A DNA stretch of 64,000 nt from Variovorax sp. EL159 (lineage in GTDB: Bacteria > Pseudomonadota > Gammaproteobacteria > Burkholderiales > Burkholderiaceae_C): contig NZ_FMUJ01000004.1 in assembly GCF_900100965.1 (NCBI RefSeq), positions 496,001 through 560,000 of the forward strand, written 5' to 3'. A model generated the notes under the pieces. It had not been told where the DNA came from. It did not search any database and was given only the letters and a program-made list of their open reading frames with translations. The stretch's first letter is position 1. Every line of letters begins with the position of its first letter. Positions 8,309-17,486 of the stretch are shown here, one piece after another. The position numbers were made by a program, and so were the translations under genes.

Positions 8309-9091
8309 TCAGGTCCAGCCCGCGTCCACCACGTAGTCCTGCGCGGTGCACATGCGCGAATCGTCGGCGGCCAGGAACAGCGCCATCGCCGCGATGTCCT
8401 CGGCCATCACCCGGCCCGGCAGGCACTGGGCCGCATCGATCTCGGCGCCCGATTCGGGCTTCACCCACAGCTTGATCTGCCGCTCGGTCATCACCCAGCC
8501 CGGCACCACCGAATTGACGCGGATGTTCTGCTTGCCCAGGTCGCGCGCCAGCGAACGCGTGAGGCCGCGCGCCGCCGCCTTGCAGGCCTGGTAGACCGGA
8601 TAGCCCCGGCCCTTGATCATCCAGCTGATCGAGCCGAAGTTGACGATCGAGCCGCCGCCCAGCGCGCGCATGTCGTCGGCCACGGCCTGCGCCGCAAAGA
8701 ACTGGTGCTTGAAGTTGACGGCCACGAGGCGGTCGAAGTCTTCGCTCGTGACGTCGGCCATCTCGTGGCGTCGGTCGTTGGCGGCGTTGTTCAGCAGCAC
8801 GCCGATGGGCCCGAAGCGCGCGCGCACCGCGGCGATGGCGGCGGCCAGTGCCTGCGTGTCGGTCACGTCGCATGCCAGGAACAGCGCTGGGTGCTCGCCC
8901 TGCAACTGGGCCGCGAGCGCCGTGCCGGCGGCGGTGTCGAGATCGCAAAAGCCGACCTTCGCGCCCTGCGCGTGGAAGGCCCGCACCAGCGCCTCGCCGA
9001 TGCCGCTGGCCCCGCCGGAAATGAAGACGGTGCGACCCGCCAGGGAAGGGTAGCGGGCGGTGTAGGCCGTGGAGGGAGAAGCGTTGGTCAT
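8309..9091 (-). CDS. Short-chain dehydrogenase/reductase (SDR)
   Basis: A 260-residue classical SDR oxidoreductase. The cofactor motif ISGGASGIGEA (T/S-G-x3-G-x-G) lies near residue 24, NNAAN near 107, and the catalytic Ser...Tyr-x3-Lys is SISW...YQACK near residues 153-170. Asp after the second strand (FCDLDTAAG) favours NAD(H). The closest general type is sugar or alcohol dehydrogenases of the L-arabinose/galactose dehydrogenase kind, but the substrate cannot be read from the sequence. It is a single gene, convergent with the DUF3597 gene and divergent from the small exported protein at 9228. Confidence 0.85.
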   Translation of the reverse strand: MTNASPSTAYTARYPSLAGRTVFISGGASGIGEALVRAFHAQGAKVGFCDLDTAAGTALAAQLQGEHPALFLACDVTDTQALAAAIAAVRARFGPIGVLLNNAANDRRHEMADVTSEDFDRLVAVNFKHQFFAAQAVADDMRALGGGSIVNFGSISWMIKGRGYPVYQACKAAARGLTRSLARDLGKQNIRVNSVVPGWVMTERQIKLWVKPESGAEIDAAQCLPGRVMAEDIAAMALFLAADDSRMCTAQDYVVDAGWT

Positions 9092-9227
9092 GAGGATGAA
9101 GACAACAGCGACAAAGACAGTCGGCGAGCGTACCGGATATCTGCTTCCGGCGTGAATGGGCCCGCCGACCGGCGTATGGCTTCCGGCCTGTGGGCAGGCG
9201 GGCCCGGCAGGGCTACGCTACGTCGTC

Positions 9228-9605
9228 ATGGACCCCTTCCGCCGCCGCGCCACCTTCGGCCTCCTGTTTCTCCCCGCCGCCTTCGTGGCGCGGCGGGTGC
9301 GCGCGCAGGCATCGGCGCCGGTACTGCTCTTCAAGGCGGTTTCGCCGCGCGACGACATTGTCGTGGGCATCGAGTCGGCCCAGCTCGGCGCGGGCACGAC
9401 GCCGCCCGTGCAGCGCTTGGCCGCGATGCTGGCCGAAAAGGGGCAGCTCACGCTCTGGCAGTACGCGTCGCAGCACGACGCGGGTGGGGCGCTGGTGCAG
9501 GCGCCGCTCAAGCAGGTCGTGATCTTCAAGAACGAGCTGCTGCGCCTCGAACCCTATGCGACCCCGCTGCCGGTCAAGCCGCCGGGCGCCGCCGCAAAGC
9601 CCTAG
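9228..9605 (+). CDS. Small exported protein of unknown function
   Basis: A 125-residue protein with a twin-Arg-containing N-terminus (FRRRATFGLLFLPAAFVARRVRAQA), compatible with a Tat- or Sec-type signal cut after AQA. The mature part (about 95 residues) has no cysteine and no motif I recognise. ATG 9228 is preferred because the signal peptide begins there; an in-frame ATG at 9156 would add a Gly/Pro-rich, unlikely leader. Its stop overlaps the end of tgt, which runs the other way, by 4 bp. The gene is probably real, given a clean signal peptide and coding-like composition. Confidence 0.6.
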   Translation: MDPFRRRATFGLLFLPAAFVARRVRAQASAPVLLFKAVSPRDDIVVGIESAQLGAGTTPPVQRLAAMLAEKGQLTLWQYASQHDAGGALVQAPLKQVVIFKNELLRLEPYATPLPVKPPGAAAKP

Positions 9606-10774
9606 ACGCCGCGCGCGCGCTCGGCCTTGAAGCGCGCACGGAATTCCGTGAACGTGCCCGCATCGAGCGACTCGCGGATCTCGCGCATCAGGTTCAGGTA
9701 GTAGTGCAGGTTGTGGATGGTGCACAGCATCGGCCCGAGCATTTCGCCGCAGCGGTCCAGGTGGTGCAGGTAGGCGCGGCTGAAGCCTTCGCGCCCGCCG
9801 TCGTTCCAGCTCACGCCCGAGGTGCCCGCGCAGGCGTGGCAGGTGCAGCTCGGGTCCACCGGCTGCGGGTCGGTCTTGTGGCGCGCGTTGCGCATCTTCA
9901 GGTCGCCGAAGCGCGTGAACATCGTGCCGTTGCGCGCATTGCGCGTGGGCATCACGCAGTCGAACATGTCCACGCCGTCGGCCACGCCCTGCACCAGGTC
10001 TTCGGGCGTGCCCACGCCCATCAGGTAGCGCGGCTTGTTCGCGGGCAGCCGGTGCGGCGTGTGACCCATGATGTGCAGCATCTCTTCTTTCGGCTCGCCC
10101 ACGCTCACGCCGCCGATGGCGTAGCCGGGGAAGTCCATGTCGACCAGCGCGGCCAGCGACTCTTCGCGCAGATTCTCGAACATGCCGCCCTGCACGATGC
10201 CGAACAGCGCGTTCGGGTTTTCGAGCCGCGCGAATTCGCTCTGGCAGCGCTTGGCCCAGCGCAGGCTCAGTTCCATCGAGCTGCGTGCCTCGGCCTCGGT
10301 CGTGATGTGGCCGTTGGTGTCGTAGGGCGTGCACTCGTCGAACTGCATCACGATGTCGCTGTTGAGCACCGTCTGGATCTGCATCGACACCTCGGGCGTG
10401 AGGAACAGCTTGTCGCCGTTGACGGGCGACGCGAACTTCACGCCCTCTTCGCTGATCTTGCGCATTGCGCCCAGCGACCACACCTGGAAGCCGCCCGAGT
10501 CGGTGAGGATGGGCTTGTCCCACTTCTCGAACTGGTGCAGCCCGCCGAAGCTGGCCATCACGTCGAGACCCGGGCGCATCCACAGGTGGAAAGTGTTGCC
10601 CAGGATGATCTGCGCGCCCATCTCTTCGAGGCTGCGCGGCATCACGCCCTTGACGGTGCCGTAGGTGCCCACGGGCATGAAGATCGGTGTCTGCACCTTG
10701 CCGTGGTTGAGCGTGAGCGTGCCGCGGCGCGCGTGGCTGTCGGGGTCGGTCTTGAGGAGGTCGAAGTTCAGCAT
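9602..10774 (-). CDS. tgt: Queuine/preQ1 tRNA-guanine transglycosylase
   Basis: Exchanges the wobble guanine of GUN-anticodon tRNAs for preQ1 in queuosine synthesis. The 390 residues fit the family (about 375-390). The catalytic Asp is in LTDSGGFQVWSLG, the second active-site Asp is in MFDCVMPTRNARNG, and the zinc site is CTCHAC followed by a distal His (AYLHHL). The region after CTCHAC (AGTSGVSWNDGGREGFSR) is a little longer than in the E. coli enzyme. Start ATG at 10774 follows the queA stop by 5 bp, so the two genes form the usual queA-tgt operon. Confidence 0.96.
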   Translation of the reverse strand: MLNFDLLKTDPDSHARRGTLTLNHGKVQTPIFMPVGTYGTVKGVMPRSLEEMGAQIILGNTFHLWMRPGLDVMASFGGLHQFEKWDKPILTDSGGFQVWSLGAMRKISEEGVKFASPVNGDKLFLTPEVSMQIQTVLNSDIVMQFDECTPYDTNGHITTEAEARSSMELSLRWAKRCQSEFARLENPNALFGIVQGGMFENLREESLAALVDMDFPGYAIGGVSVGEPKEEMLHIMGHTPHRLPANKPRYLMGVGTPEDLVQGVADGVDMFDCVMPTRNARNGTMFTRFGDLKMRNARHKTDPQPVDPSCTCHACAGTSGVSWNDGGREGFSRAYLHHLDRCGEMLGPMLCTIHNLHYYLNLMREIRESLDAGTFTEFRARFKAERARGV

Positions 10775-10779
10775 GTCGT

Positions 10780-11823
10780 TCAGTCCTTGGTCCGTGCGAG
10801 CAGCATGGCGTCGCCGTAGCTGAAGAAGCGGTATTGATGGGCGATGGCGTGGGCATACAGCGCCATCACGCGCTCGTAGCCCGCGAAGGCCGAGACCAGC
10901 ATCATCAGCGTGCTCTTGGGCAAATGGAAGTTGGTCACCAGCAGGTCGACGTGCTCGAACACAAAGCCCGGCGTGATGAAGATGCGCGTGTCGCCCGTGG
11001 CCTCGCCGCTCTTGGCCCACGACTCGAGCGTGCGCACGGTGGTCGTGCCGACCGCGACCACGCGGCCGCCGCGCGCCTTGCATTCGGCAATCGCGCGCTG
11101 CGTGGCTTCGGGCACTTCATAACGCTCGGCGTGCATCGTGTGCTCTGAAATGTTCTCGGTCTTCACCGGCTGGAAGGTGCCGGCGCCCACGTGCAGCGTG
11201 ACGCTGGCACGCTGCACGCCGCGCGCTTCGAGTTCGGCCAGCAGGCCTTCGTCGAAATGCAGTGCGGCGGTCGGTGCGGCCACGGCGCCGGGCACGCGCG
11301 CGAACACCGTCTGGTAGCGGCTCTCGTCGTCGGCCGAGTCGGTGTGCGTGATGTAGGGCGGCAGCGGCACGTGGCCGCAGCGGGACATCAGCGCGTACGG
11401 GTCTTCGCCGGCGTCGCTCTCGAAGCCAAAGCGGAACAGCGCGCCGTCTTCCTCGGGCCAGCGGCCCAGCAGCGTGGCGCGAAAGCCGCCGACCATCTGC
11501 AGCGTGGTGCCCACCGGCGGCTTCTTGCTCACCTTCATGTGCGCGACCACCTCCTGGCCCTGCAGCACGCGCTCGACCAGCAGCTCGAGCTTGCCGCCGG
11601 TCGGCTTCTCGCCGAACAGGCGCGCCTTGACCACGCGCGTGTCGTTGAAGACCAGCAGGTCGCCCGCGCGCAGCAGCGAAGGCAGGTTCTTGAAGATGCG
11701 GTCGACCGGGGCGTCGCCTGTGCCGTCGAGCAGACGGGAGGATGTGCGTTCGGTGGCCGGGTGTTGTGCCACCAGCTCGGGTGGCAGGACGAAATCGAAA
11801 TCGGAAAGCGTGAAGGCGCGCAT
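10780..11823 (-). CDS. queA: S-adenosylmethionine:tRNA ribosyltransferase-isomerase
   Basis: Transfers and isomerises the ribosyl group of AdoMet onto preQ1-tRNA to give epoxyqueuosine. The 347 residues match the family. Recognisable blocks are FDLPPELVAQ-like FDFVLPPELVAQHP at the N-terminus, LVFNDTRV, LHVGAGTFQPV and HMDLLVTNFHLPKST-like HVDLLVTNFHLPKSTL near the C-terminus. The start is ATG 11823 (MRAFTLSDFDF); an in-frame start at 11931 would add a proline-rich leader foreign to the family. It is the first gene of the queA-tgt operon and lies 147 bp from the divergent DUF4166 gene. Confidence 0.96.
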   Translation of the reverse strand: MRAFTLSDFDFVLPPELVAQHPATERTSSRLLDGTGDAPVDRIFKNLPSLLRAGDLLVFNDTRVVKARLFGEKPTGGKLELLVERVLQGQEVVAHMKVSKKPPVGTTLQMVGGFRATLLGRWPEEDGALFRFGFESDAGEDPYALMSRCGHVPLPPYITHTDSADDESRYQTVFARVPGAVAAPTAALHFDEGLLAELEARGVQRASVTLHVGAGTFQPVKTENISEHTMHAERYEVPEATQRAIAECKARGGRVVAVGTTTVRTLESWAKSGEATGDTRIFITPGFVFEHVDLLVTNFHLPKSTLMMLVSAFAGYERVMALYAHAIAHQYRFFSYGDAMLLARTKD

Positions 11824-11970
11824 GGTGCTTGAGGGCCGGACGGGCCCGTGCCAAGGAGGCGTGGGGAAAGGGACAGAGAAAACCGGAAGCGGGCGGGATT
11901 GTCCCATGGCCGGAAAACAGGGCATCGACACGGGGGTATCGGGGCCGTGTTGCCAAGGCAGAATCGACGG

Positions 11971-12645
11971 ATGCCTGATTCACATGCCGCGCGCATCGCA
12001 CCCCAGCCCGGCCCCTCCGAAGGCGAGCTCTTCAAGAAGATCCTGGGGAGCAAGTGGCAGGGCCTGCACCCCGACATCCGCCGGCGCTTCGACAAGAACC
12101 CGCTGCCGGGCAAGGCGCTGCATTACCTCGGCGCGCTCAGCGAGCTGCGCTGCTCGCGCTTCGGCAAGCTGCTGGGGCACCTGACGCAGCCGATGATCCA
12201 GGGCGCGCTCATTCCCTACAGCGACGCCAACTTTCCGGTGGAGATCCAGGTCTATGCCAAGCCGCAGGACCCGGCCATCTACAAGCAGCGCATCTACCGC
12301 CTGCATGGCCGCAAGCCGATCCAGTTCACCAGTTTCATGCGCGAGAGCGAGCGCGGCGAGGTGCTGGAGTACGTGGGCATGGGCCTGGGCATGAAGCTGG
12401 TGCTGAGCGTGGAACCCAGCGGCAACCTGCACTTTCAGAGCGACGGCTATTTCTGGGACGTGCTGGGCTGGCGCATTCCGCTGCCCGGCCTGTTCACGCC
12501 CGGCAAGACTTTTCTTTGGCACCACAACGAGACGCCGGAGCGCTTCAACATCCGCATCGAGATCCGGCACTGGCTGATGGGCACCACCTTCACCCAGGTC
12601 GGCGTGTTCGAGGAAGTCGCCGAGCCGAAGGCGGTGGCCGCATGA
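11971..12645 (+). CDS. DUF4166 domain protein
   Basis: A 224-residue cytosolic protein of the DUF4166 family: an N-terminal helical part (FKKILGSKWQGLHPDIRRRFDKNPLPGK begins it) followed by a beta-rich half (VEIQVYAK, IQFTSFMRES, LHFQSDGYFWDVLGW). The family is found next to or fused to TIGR01777-type epimerases, as here: its TGA overlaps the ATG of the next gene (ATGA). No catalytic site is visible. The start is ATG 11971; the longer frame from 11848 reads through Arg-rich sequence and is less likely. Confidence 0.82.
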   Translation: MPDSHAARIAPQPGPSEGELFKKILGSKWQGLHPDIRRRFDKNPLPGKALHYLGALSELRCSRFGKLLGHLTQPMIQGALIPYSDANFPVEIQVYAKPQDPAIYKQRIYRLHGRKPIQFTSFMRESERGEVLEYVGMGLGMKLVLSVEPSGNLHFQSDGYFWDVLGWRIPLPGLFTPGKTFLWHHNETPERFNIRIEIRHWLMGTTFTQVGVFEEVAEPKAVAA

Positions 12646-14135
12646 CGATCGACACTCACCTGCTGGCGCTGCAGCTCATGGCCGCGCAGGGGCTGATGGG
12701 CGCGTTCGACACGCTCTATCACCACGAAGGCACCGAGGCGCTGGCGCAGCGCAACACCGCGCGGCGCGAGCTGTCCATCCATGCGGTGCGCTCGTCGATC
12801 TACTGCGCCATGTTCATCGGGCTGTCGTCGTGGGCCTGGCATGGCGTGTGGGCCTGGGTGCTGCTCGCGGTGTTCGGCGTCGAGATCGTGCTCACGCTGT
12901 GGGACTTCGTGGTGGAAGACGGCAGCCGCCTGTTGCCGCCCACCGAGCGCGTCACGCACACGGTGCTGGCCATCAATGCCGGCGCGTTCATCGCGCTGCT
13001 CGCCATGAACGCGGTGGACTGGGCCGCGCAGCCGACGGCGCTGGTGTGGCAGCCGCAAGGCTGGCTCGGTGCTTTCCTTGCGCTGTGCGGCGTGGGCGTG
13101 GGCATCTCGGGGTTGCGAGACGGGCTGGCGGCGCGTGCGCTGTTCCGCCGCACTGCGCAGGAAGAACAGCGCGCGGTCGACGCGCCGGTGCGCTTCGGCG
13201 GCAAGCCGCAGCGCGTGCTGGTGACGGGCGGCACCGGCTTCATCGGCCAGCTCCTGGTGCGCCATCTTGTGGCCGACGGCCATGCGGTCACGGTGTGGAC
13301 GCGCGATGCGCGCTCGGCCGCCTGGGGCTTCGGCGGCGCGGTGCGCTGCGTGCAGGCGCTCGAACAGATCCCGGCGACGGACGATGTCGATGTGGTCATC
13401 AACCTGGCCGGTGCGCGCATCCTCGGCCAGCGCTGGAGCGAGCGGCGCCAGCGCCAGTTGATGCAAAGCCGCGCGGGCCTGACGAACACGCTGGTCGCAT
13501 GGATCGCCACCCGACCGCGCAAGCCATGGCTGCTGCTGTCGGGCTCGGCCATCGGCTACTACGGCGTGCAGCCGCAGGGCGACACCGCCGAGCTGGCCGA
13601 AGACGCGCCGCCGCAGGACATCTTCATGTCGACGCTGTGCCAGGGCTGGGAGCAGGCGGCCCGTGGCGCCGTGGCGCACGGCGTGCACGTGGCCTGCATG
13701 CGCTTCGGCTTCGTGCTGGGCCACCAGGGGTCGCTGCCGCAACTGCTGCTGCCCGTGGCGCTCGGCATGGGCGGGCGCCTGGGCAGCGGGCGGCAGTGGC
13801 TGTCGTGGGTGCATGTGCATGACGTGATCCGCGCAATGGCGCACGTGTGGACGCTGACCGAACAGGCCGGCGACGGTGCGGCCGCGCAGGTCTTCAACTT
13901 CACCGCGCCCGGTGCGCTCACGCAGGAAGAATTCACCCGCGTGGCCGCCAGCGTGATGCACCGCCCCTGCTGGATGCCGACGCCCGCTGCGCCGGTCAAG
14001 CTGCTGCTGGGCGAGCAGGCCGACCTGCTGCTCGAAGGGCAGCGCGTGGTGCCCGCGCGTCTGCTGCAGACCGGGTTCCGCTTCGCGTTCCCCGATGCGC
14101 GCAGCGCCTTGACGGACCTTTGCCGCCCGCGCTAG
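12642..14135 (+). CDS. TIGR01777-family NAD-dependent epimerase with N-terminal membrane domain
   Basis: A 497-residue two-part protein. The first about 180 residues hold four hydrophobic segments. From residue about 190 comes an extended-SDR domain with the Rossmann motif VLVTGGTGFIGQLLVRHL, then VINLAGARILGQRWS, the TIGR01777 signature region (SGSAIGYYG), and a C-terminal DUF1731-like end (RVVPARLLQTGFRFAFPD). The family resembles cell-division inhibitor SulA-like and nucleotide-sugar epimerases, but its substrate is unknown. It is translationally coupled to DUF4166, which probably supplies a partner function. The recG start codon lies 11 bp downstream. Confidence 0.85.
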   Translation: MTIDTHLLALQLMAAQGLMGAFDTLYHHEGTEALAQRNTARRELSIHAVRSSIYCAMFIGLSSWAWHGVWAWVLLAVFGVEIVLTLWDFVVEDGSRLLPPTERVTHTVLAINAGAFIALLAMNAVDWAAQPTALVWQPQGWLGAFLALCGVGVGISGLRDGLAARALFRRTAQEEQRAVDAPVRFGGKPQRVLVTGGTGFIGQLLVRHLVADGHAVTVWTRDARSAAWGFGGAVRCVQALEQIPATDDVDVVINLAGARILGQRWSERRQRQLMQSRAGLTNTLVAWIATRPRKPWLLLSGSAIGYYGVQPQGDTAELAEDAPPQDIFMSTLCQGWEQAARGAVAHGVHVACMRFGFVLGHQGSLPQLLLPVALGMGGRLGSGRQWLSWVHVHDVIRAMAHVWTLTEQAGDGAAAQVFNFTAPGALTQEEFTRVAASVMHRPCWMPTPAAPVKLLLGEQADLLLEGQRVVPARLLQTGFRFAFPDARSALTDLCRPR

Positions 14136-14146
14136 AAACCCTGCCA

Positions 14147-16288
14147 GTGCCGCCCAAGAAAGCCCCGTCCCCCTCTGCAGCAGGCGCAGCCCCCGCAACG
14201 CCTGCTGCAACGCCGCCGCCGCAACCACCTGGCACCGGCCTGAGCCTGGTGCAGCGCGCATTGCGCAAGCTCGGCCTGGTGCGCGACATCGACTTCGCGC
14301 TCTACCTGCCGATGCGCTATGAGGACGAGACGCGCATCGTGCGGCTGGCCGACACGCGCGACGGCGACATGGCGCAGGTCGAGGGCGTGGTCACCGAATG
14401 CGAGGTGGTGTACCGCCCGCGCCGCCAGCTCATCGCGACCATCGACGACGGCAGCGACACCTGCCAGCTGCGCTTCTTCAACTTCTATCCGTCGCAGCAA
14501 AAGCAATTGGCGGTCGGCGCGCGGGTGCGCGTGCGCGGCGAGATGCGCGGCGGCTTCGTGGGGCGGCAGATCATGCATCCCACGGTGAAGGCGGCCGGCA
14601 CTGCGCTGCCCAACGCGCTCACGCCGGTCTACTCGACCGTTGCCGGCCTGGCGCAACCGGTGCTGCGGCGCGAAGTGCGCTCGGGCCTGGCGCGCGCCGT
14701 GCTCGACGAAACGATCCCTGTGCAGATCGGCCTGCGCGGCGCGTGGGACCTGCGCGCCTCGCTCACCTTCCTGCACTACCCCACGCCCGACGTGGCGATG
14801 GCCACGCTCGAAGACCATAGCCATCCGGCGTGGCAGCGCATCAAGGCCGAAGAGCTGCTGGCGCAGCAGCTCTCGCAGCTGCAGGCCCGACTGGAACGCG
14901 CGGCACAGCGCGCGCCGGTGTTGCCTGCATCCGCCGAGCCGGTGGCGAGTTCGCTGCATGCGCAGTTGCTCGCGGTGCTGCCCTTCGGCTTGACCGGCGC
15001 GCAGCAACGCGTGGGCGAAGAGATCACGCGGGACCTCGGCCGCGAGATCCCGATGCACCGTTTGCTGCAAGGCGACGTGGGCTCGGGCAAGACGGTGGTG
15101 GCCGCGCTGGCGGCAGCACGCGCCATCGACGCGGGCTTCCAGTGCGCGCTGATGGCGCCGACCGAAATCCTCGCGGCCCAGCATTTCGGCAAGCTGGTCG
15201 GCTGGCTCGATCCGCTGCTGGCCGCGCGTGGCCTGCGCGTGGCGTGGCTCACCGGCAGCCAGAAGAAGAAAGAGCGCGATGCGATGTCGGCCGCCGTCGA
15301 AAGCGGCGAGGCCGCGCTGGTCATCGGCACGCACGCGGTCATCTCCGAGAAGGTGCGCTTCAAGAATCTCGCGCTGGCGATCATCGACGAGCAGCATCGC
15401 TTCGGTGTCGCGCAGCGCCTGGCGCTTCGAGGCAAGGCCGGCGGGCACCTCGAACCACACCTGCTGATGATGAGCGCCACGCCCATCCCGCGCACGCTGG
15501 CGATGAGCTACTACGCCGACCTCGACGTGTCCACGCTCGACGAGCTGCCGCCGGGCCGCACGCCCATCGTCACCAAGCTGGTGGCCGACCATCGGCGCGA
15601 CGAGGTGATCGACCGCATCCAGGCGCAGATCTCGCAAGGCCGGCAGGTCTACTGGGTCTGTCCGCTGATCGAGGAAAGCGAGGCGGTCGATCTGCGCAAC
15701 GCCACCGAGACGCGCGACGAACTGGCCGACACGCTGGGCGAAGCCATCCACGTCGACCTGCTGCATTCGCGCATGCCCACGGCCGAGAAGCAGGCGGTGA
15801 TGGCGGCCTTTACCGCGAATGAAATCCAGGTGCTGGTGAGCACCACGGTGATCGAAGTGGGGGTCGACGTGCCCAACGCCTCGCTGATGGTGATCGAGCA
15901 CGCCGAGCGCTTCGGCCTGTCGCAGTTGCACCAGTTGCGCGGTCGCGTGGGCCGTGGCGCGGCGGCCTCGGCCTGCGTGCTGCTCTATGCGCCGGGCGAC
16001 AGCGGGCGCGTGGGCGAGGCGGCACGCGCGCGCCTCAAGGCCATGGCCGAGACCGGCGACGGCTTCGAGATTGCGCGGCGCGACCTGGAGATTCGCGGGC
16101 CCGGCGAGTTTCTCGGCGCCCGCCAGTCGGGTGCGCCACTGCTGCGCTTTGCCGACCTGACGACCGACACGCTGCTGCTCGACTGGGCACGCGAACTGGC
16201 GCCCGTGATGCTCAAGAAGCACCCCGACCTGGCCCAGCGCCACATCGACCGCTGGCTCGGCACCAAGGCCGAGTACCTCAAGGCCTGA
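14147..16288 (+). CDS. recG: ATP-dependent DNA helicase RecG
   Basis: A double-strand DNA translocase that reverses stalled forks and migrates Holliday junctions. The order is an N-terminal wedge/OB domain (residues about 25-190), then helicase domains with Walker A GDVGSGKTVVAAL, the DEQH box (IIDEQHRFGV), motif III MSATPIPRTLAM and motif VI QLRGRVGRG, and a C-terminal TRG region. Length 713 residues against about 690 in E. coli; the extra is an Ala/Pro-rich N-terminal tail. The start is uncertain: GTG 14147 is the first plausible one after the previous stop, with only a weak ribosome site, and internal starts near residue 28 would still give an intact helicase. Confidence 0.94.
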   Translation: MPPKKAPSPSAAGAAPATPAATPPPQPPGTGLSLVQRALRKLGLVRDIDFALYLPMRYEDETRIVRLADTRDGDMAQVEGVVTECEVVYRPRRQLIATIDDGSDTCQLRFFNFYPSQQKQLAVGARVRVRGEMRGGFVGRQIMHPTVKAAGTALPNALTPVYSTVAGLAQPVLRREVRSGLARAVLDETIPVQIGLRGAWDLRASLTFLHYPTPDVAMATLEDHSHPAWQRIKAEELLAQQLSQLQARLERAAQRAPVLPASAEPVASSLHAQLLAVLPFGLTGAQQRVGEEITRDLGREIPMHRLLQGDVGSGKTVVAALAAARAIDAGFQCALMAPTEILAAQHFGKLVGWLDPLLAARGLRVAWLTGSQKKKERDAMSAAVESGEAALVIGTHAVISEKVRFKNLALAIIDEQHRFGVAQRLALRGKAGGHLEPHLLMMSATPIPRTLAMSYYADLDVSTLDELPPGRTPIVTKLVADHRRDEVIDRIQAQISQGRQVYWVCPLIEESEAVDLRNATETRDELADTLGEAIHVDLLHSRMPTAEKQAVMAAFTANEIQVLVSTTVIEVGVDVPNASLMVIEHAERFGLSQLHQLRGRVGRGAAASACVLLYAPGDSGRVGEAARARLKAMAETGDGFEIARRDLEIRGPGEFLGARQSGAPLLRFADLTTDTLLLDWARELAPVMLKKHPDLAQRHIDRWLGTKAEYLKA

Positions 16289-16297
16289 GGACGGTCG

Positions 16298-16930
16298 TCA
16301 GCCTGCCGGGCGGCGCGTGAAAGCCAGGATCAGCCCGAAGCCGACCATCATGCTGCCGCTGACGCGGTTGAACCAGCGCATGGCGCGGCTGCCGTTGGCC
16401 ATGCGGCGCATGCGCGCACCGAGCAGCGCATAGAGCGCAATGGCAACCAGCTCGAACACCAGGAAGGTCAGGCCCAGCAGCATGTAGCTCGATGCGTAAG
16501 CGCCAGGCACCACGAACTGCGGAAAGAAGGCGGTGAACACCAGGATGGCCTTCGGGTTGCCCGCCGCCACGGTGAACTCCTGGCGCGCCAGCGCGCGCAG
16601 CGAAGGCGGCGCGGACGCATCGCGCGCCTGCACCTCGGCCGTGGGGGCCGGGGCGCGCAGCAGGCGGATGCCGATCCACACGAGGTACGCGGCGCCGATG
16701 TACTTGATGATGTCGAAGGCCATCTCCGACGCCACCAGCACCGCGCCCATGCCCAGGCCCGCGATGGCGATCATGATCGCGAAGGCCAGCAGGCGCCCGC
16801 CGGCCGCGAGCACGGCAGGCGACACGCCATGCTTTGCGCCGTTGGTCACCGACAGCAGGTTGTTGGGGCCGAACGCCATGTTGATGGCGAAGCAGGCGGG
16901 CAGGAAGAGCAGGTAGGCAGACAGGGTCAT
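16298..16930 (-). CDS. LysE/RhtB-family amino-acid exporter
   Basis: A 210-residue inner-membrane protein with about six hydrophobic segments and the LysE signature near the N-terminus (FAINMAFGPNNLLSVTNGAKHG), plus the VAAGNPKAILVFTAFFPQF block typical of RhtB/threonine-efflux members. It probably exports an amino acid or derivative by proton antiport; the substrate is not assignable. The start ATG at 16930 places the first membrane helix immediately. It lies 9 bp from recG in convergent orientation and 64 bp from the divergent GNAT gene. Confidence 0.85.
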   Translation of the reverse strand: MTLSAYLLFLPACFAINMAFGPNNLLSVTNGAKHGVSPAVLAAGGRLLAFAIMIAIAGLGMGAVLVASEMAFDIIKYIGAAYLVWIGIRLLRAPAPTAEVQARDASAPPSLRALARQEFTVAAGNPKAILVFTAFFPQFVVPGAYASSYMLLGLTFLVFELVAIALYALLGARMRRMANGSRAMRWFNRVSGSMMVGFGLILAFTRRPAG

Positions 16931-16994
16931 GGCACGTATCCGTCGGCGTGGCGTGGCAGGGTCGGTCATTATTTCAGTTCACCCGAGGCACGCA

Positions 16995-17477
16995 ATGACA
17001 ACGAACCCACCCCTGAACATCCGCACCGCCGTGCGGGCGGACCTGCCCGCCATCGCCGCCATGCTGGCCGACGACGTGCTCGGCGCGTCGCGCGAGCGCC
17101 CCGGCGATCTCTCGGTCTACGAAAGCGCCTGGCGGCAGATGCAGGCGCAGGCCGGCAACGAGGTGCTGGTCGCGGTGGTGGGGTCGCAGGTCGTGGGCTG
17201 CCTGCAGCTCATCGTCATTCCGGGGCTGGCGCGGCAGGGCGCGCTGCGGGCGCAGATCGAGGGCGTGCGGGTGGCGTCCACCCATCGCGGGCAGGACATC
17301 GGCGAGCGCATGTTCGTCCACGCCATCGAGCGTGCCCGCGCGGCGGGCTGCCACCTCGTGCAGCTCACCACCGACAAGCGCCGCACCGACGCGCACCGCT
17401 TCTACGAGCGCCTGGGCTTCGAGGCCACGCACGAAGGCATGAAGCTGGAACTGGGCGCCGCGGCCGGGGCCCGCTAG
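16995..17477 (+). CDS. GNAT-family N-acetyltransferase
   Basis: A 160-residue acetyl-CoA-dependent acyltransferase. The GNAT fold is visible as LNIRTAVRADLPAIAAML at the N-terminus, the acetyl-CoA pyrophosphate loop VASTHRGQDIGERM (R/Q-x-x-G-x-G/A type) near residue 92, and the final strand TDAHRFYERLGFEATHEGMKLEL. The LQLTTDKRR block resembles small-molecule amine or amino-acid acetylating members. The acceptor is unknown. The start is ATG 16995; an upstream in-frame ATG at 16929 overlaps the LysE gene. It converges with the GntR regulator gene. Confidence 0.85.
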   Translation: MTTNPPLNIRTAVRADLPAIAAMLADDVLGASRERPGDLSVYESAWRQMQAQAGNEVLVAVVGSQVVGCLQLIVIPGLARQGALRAQIEGVRVASTHRGQDIGERMFVHAIERARAAGCHLVQLTTDKRRTDAHRFYERLGFEATHEGMKLELGAAAGAR

Positions 17478-17486
17478 CGCGCACAG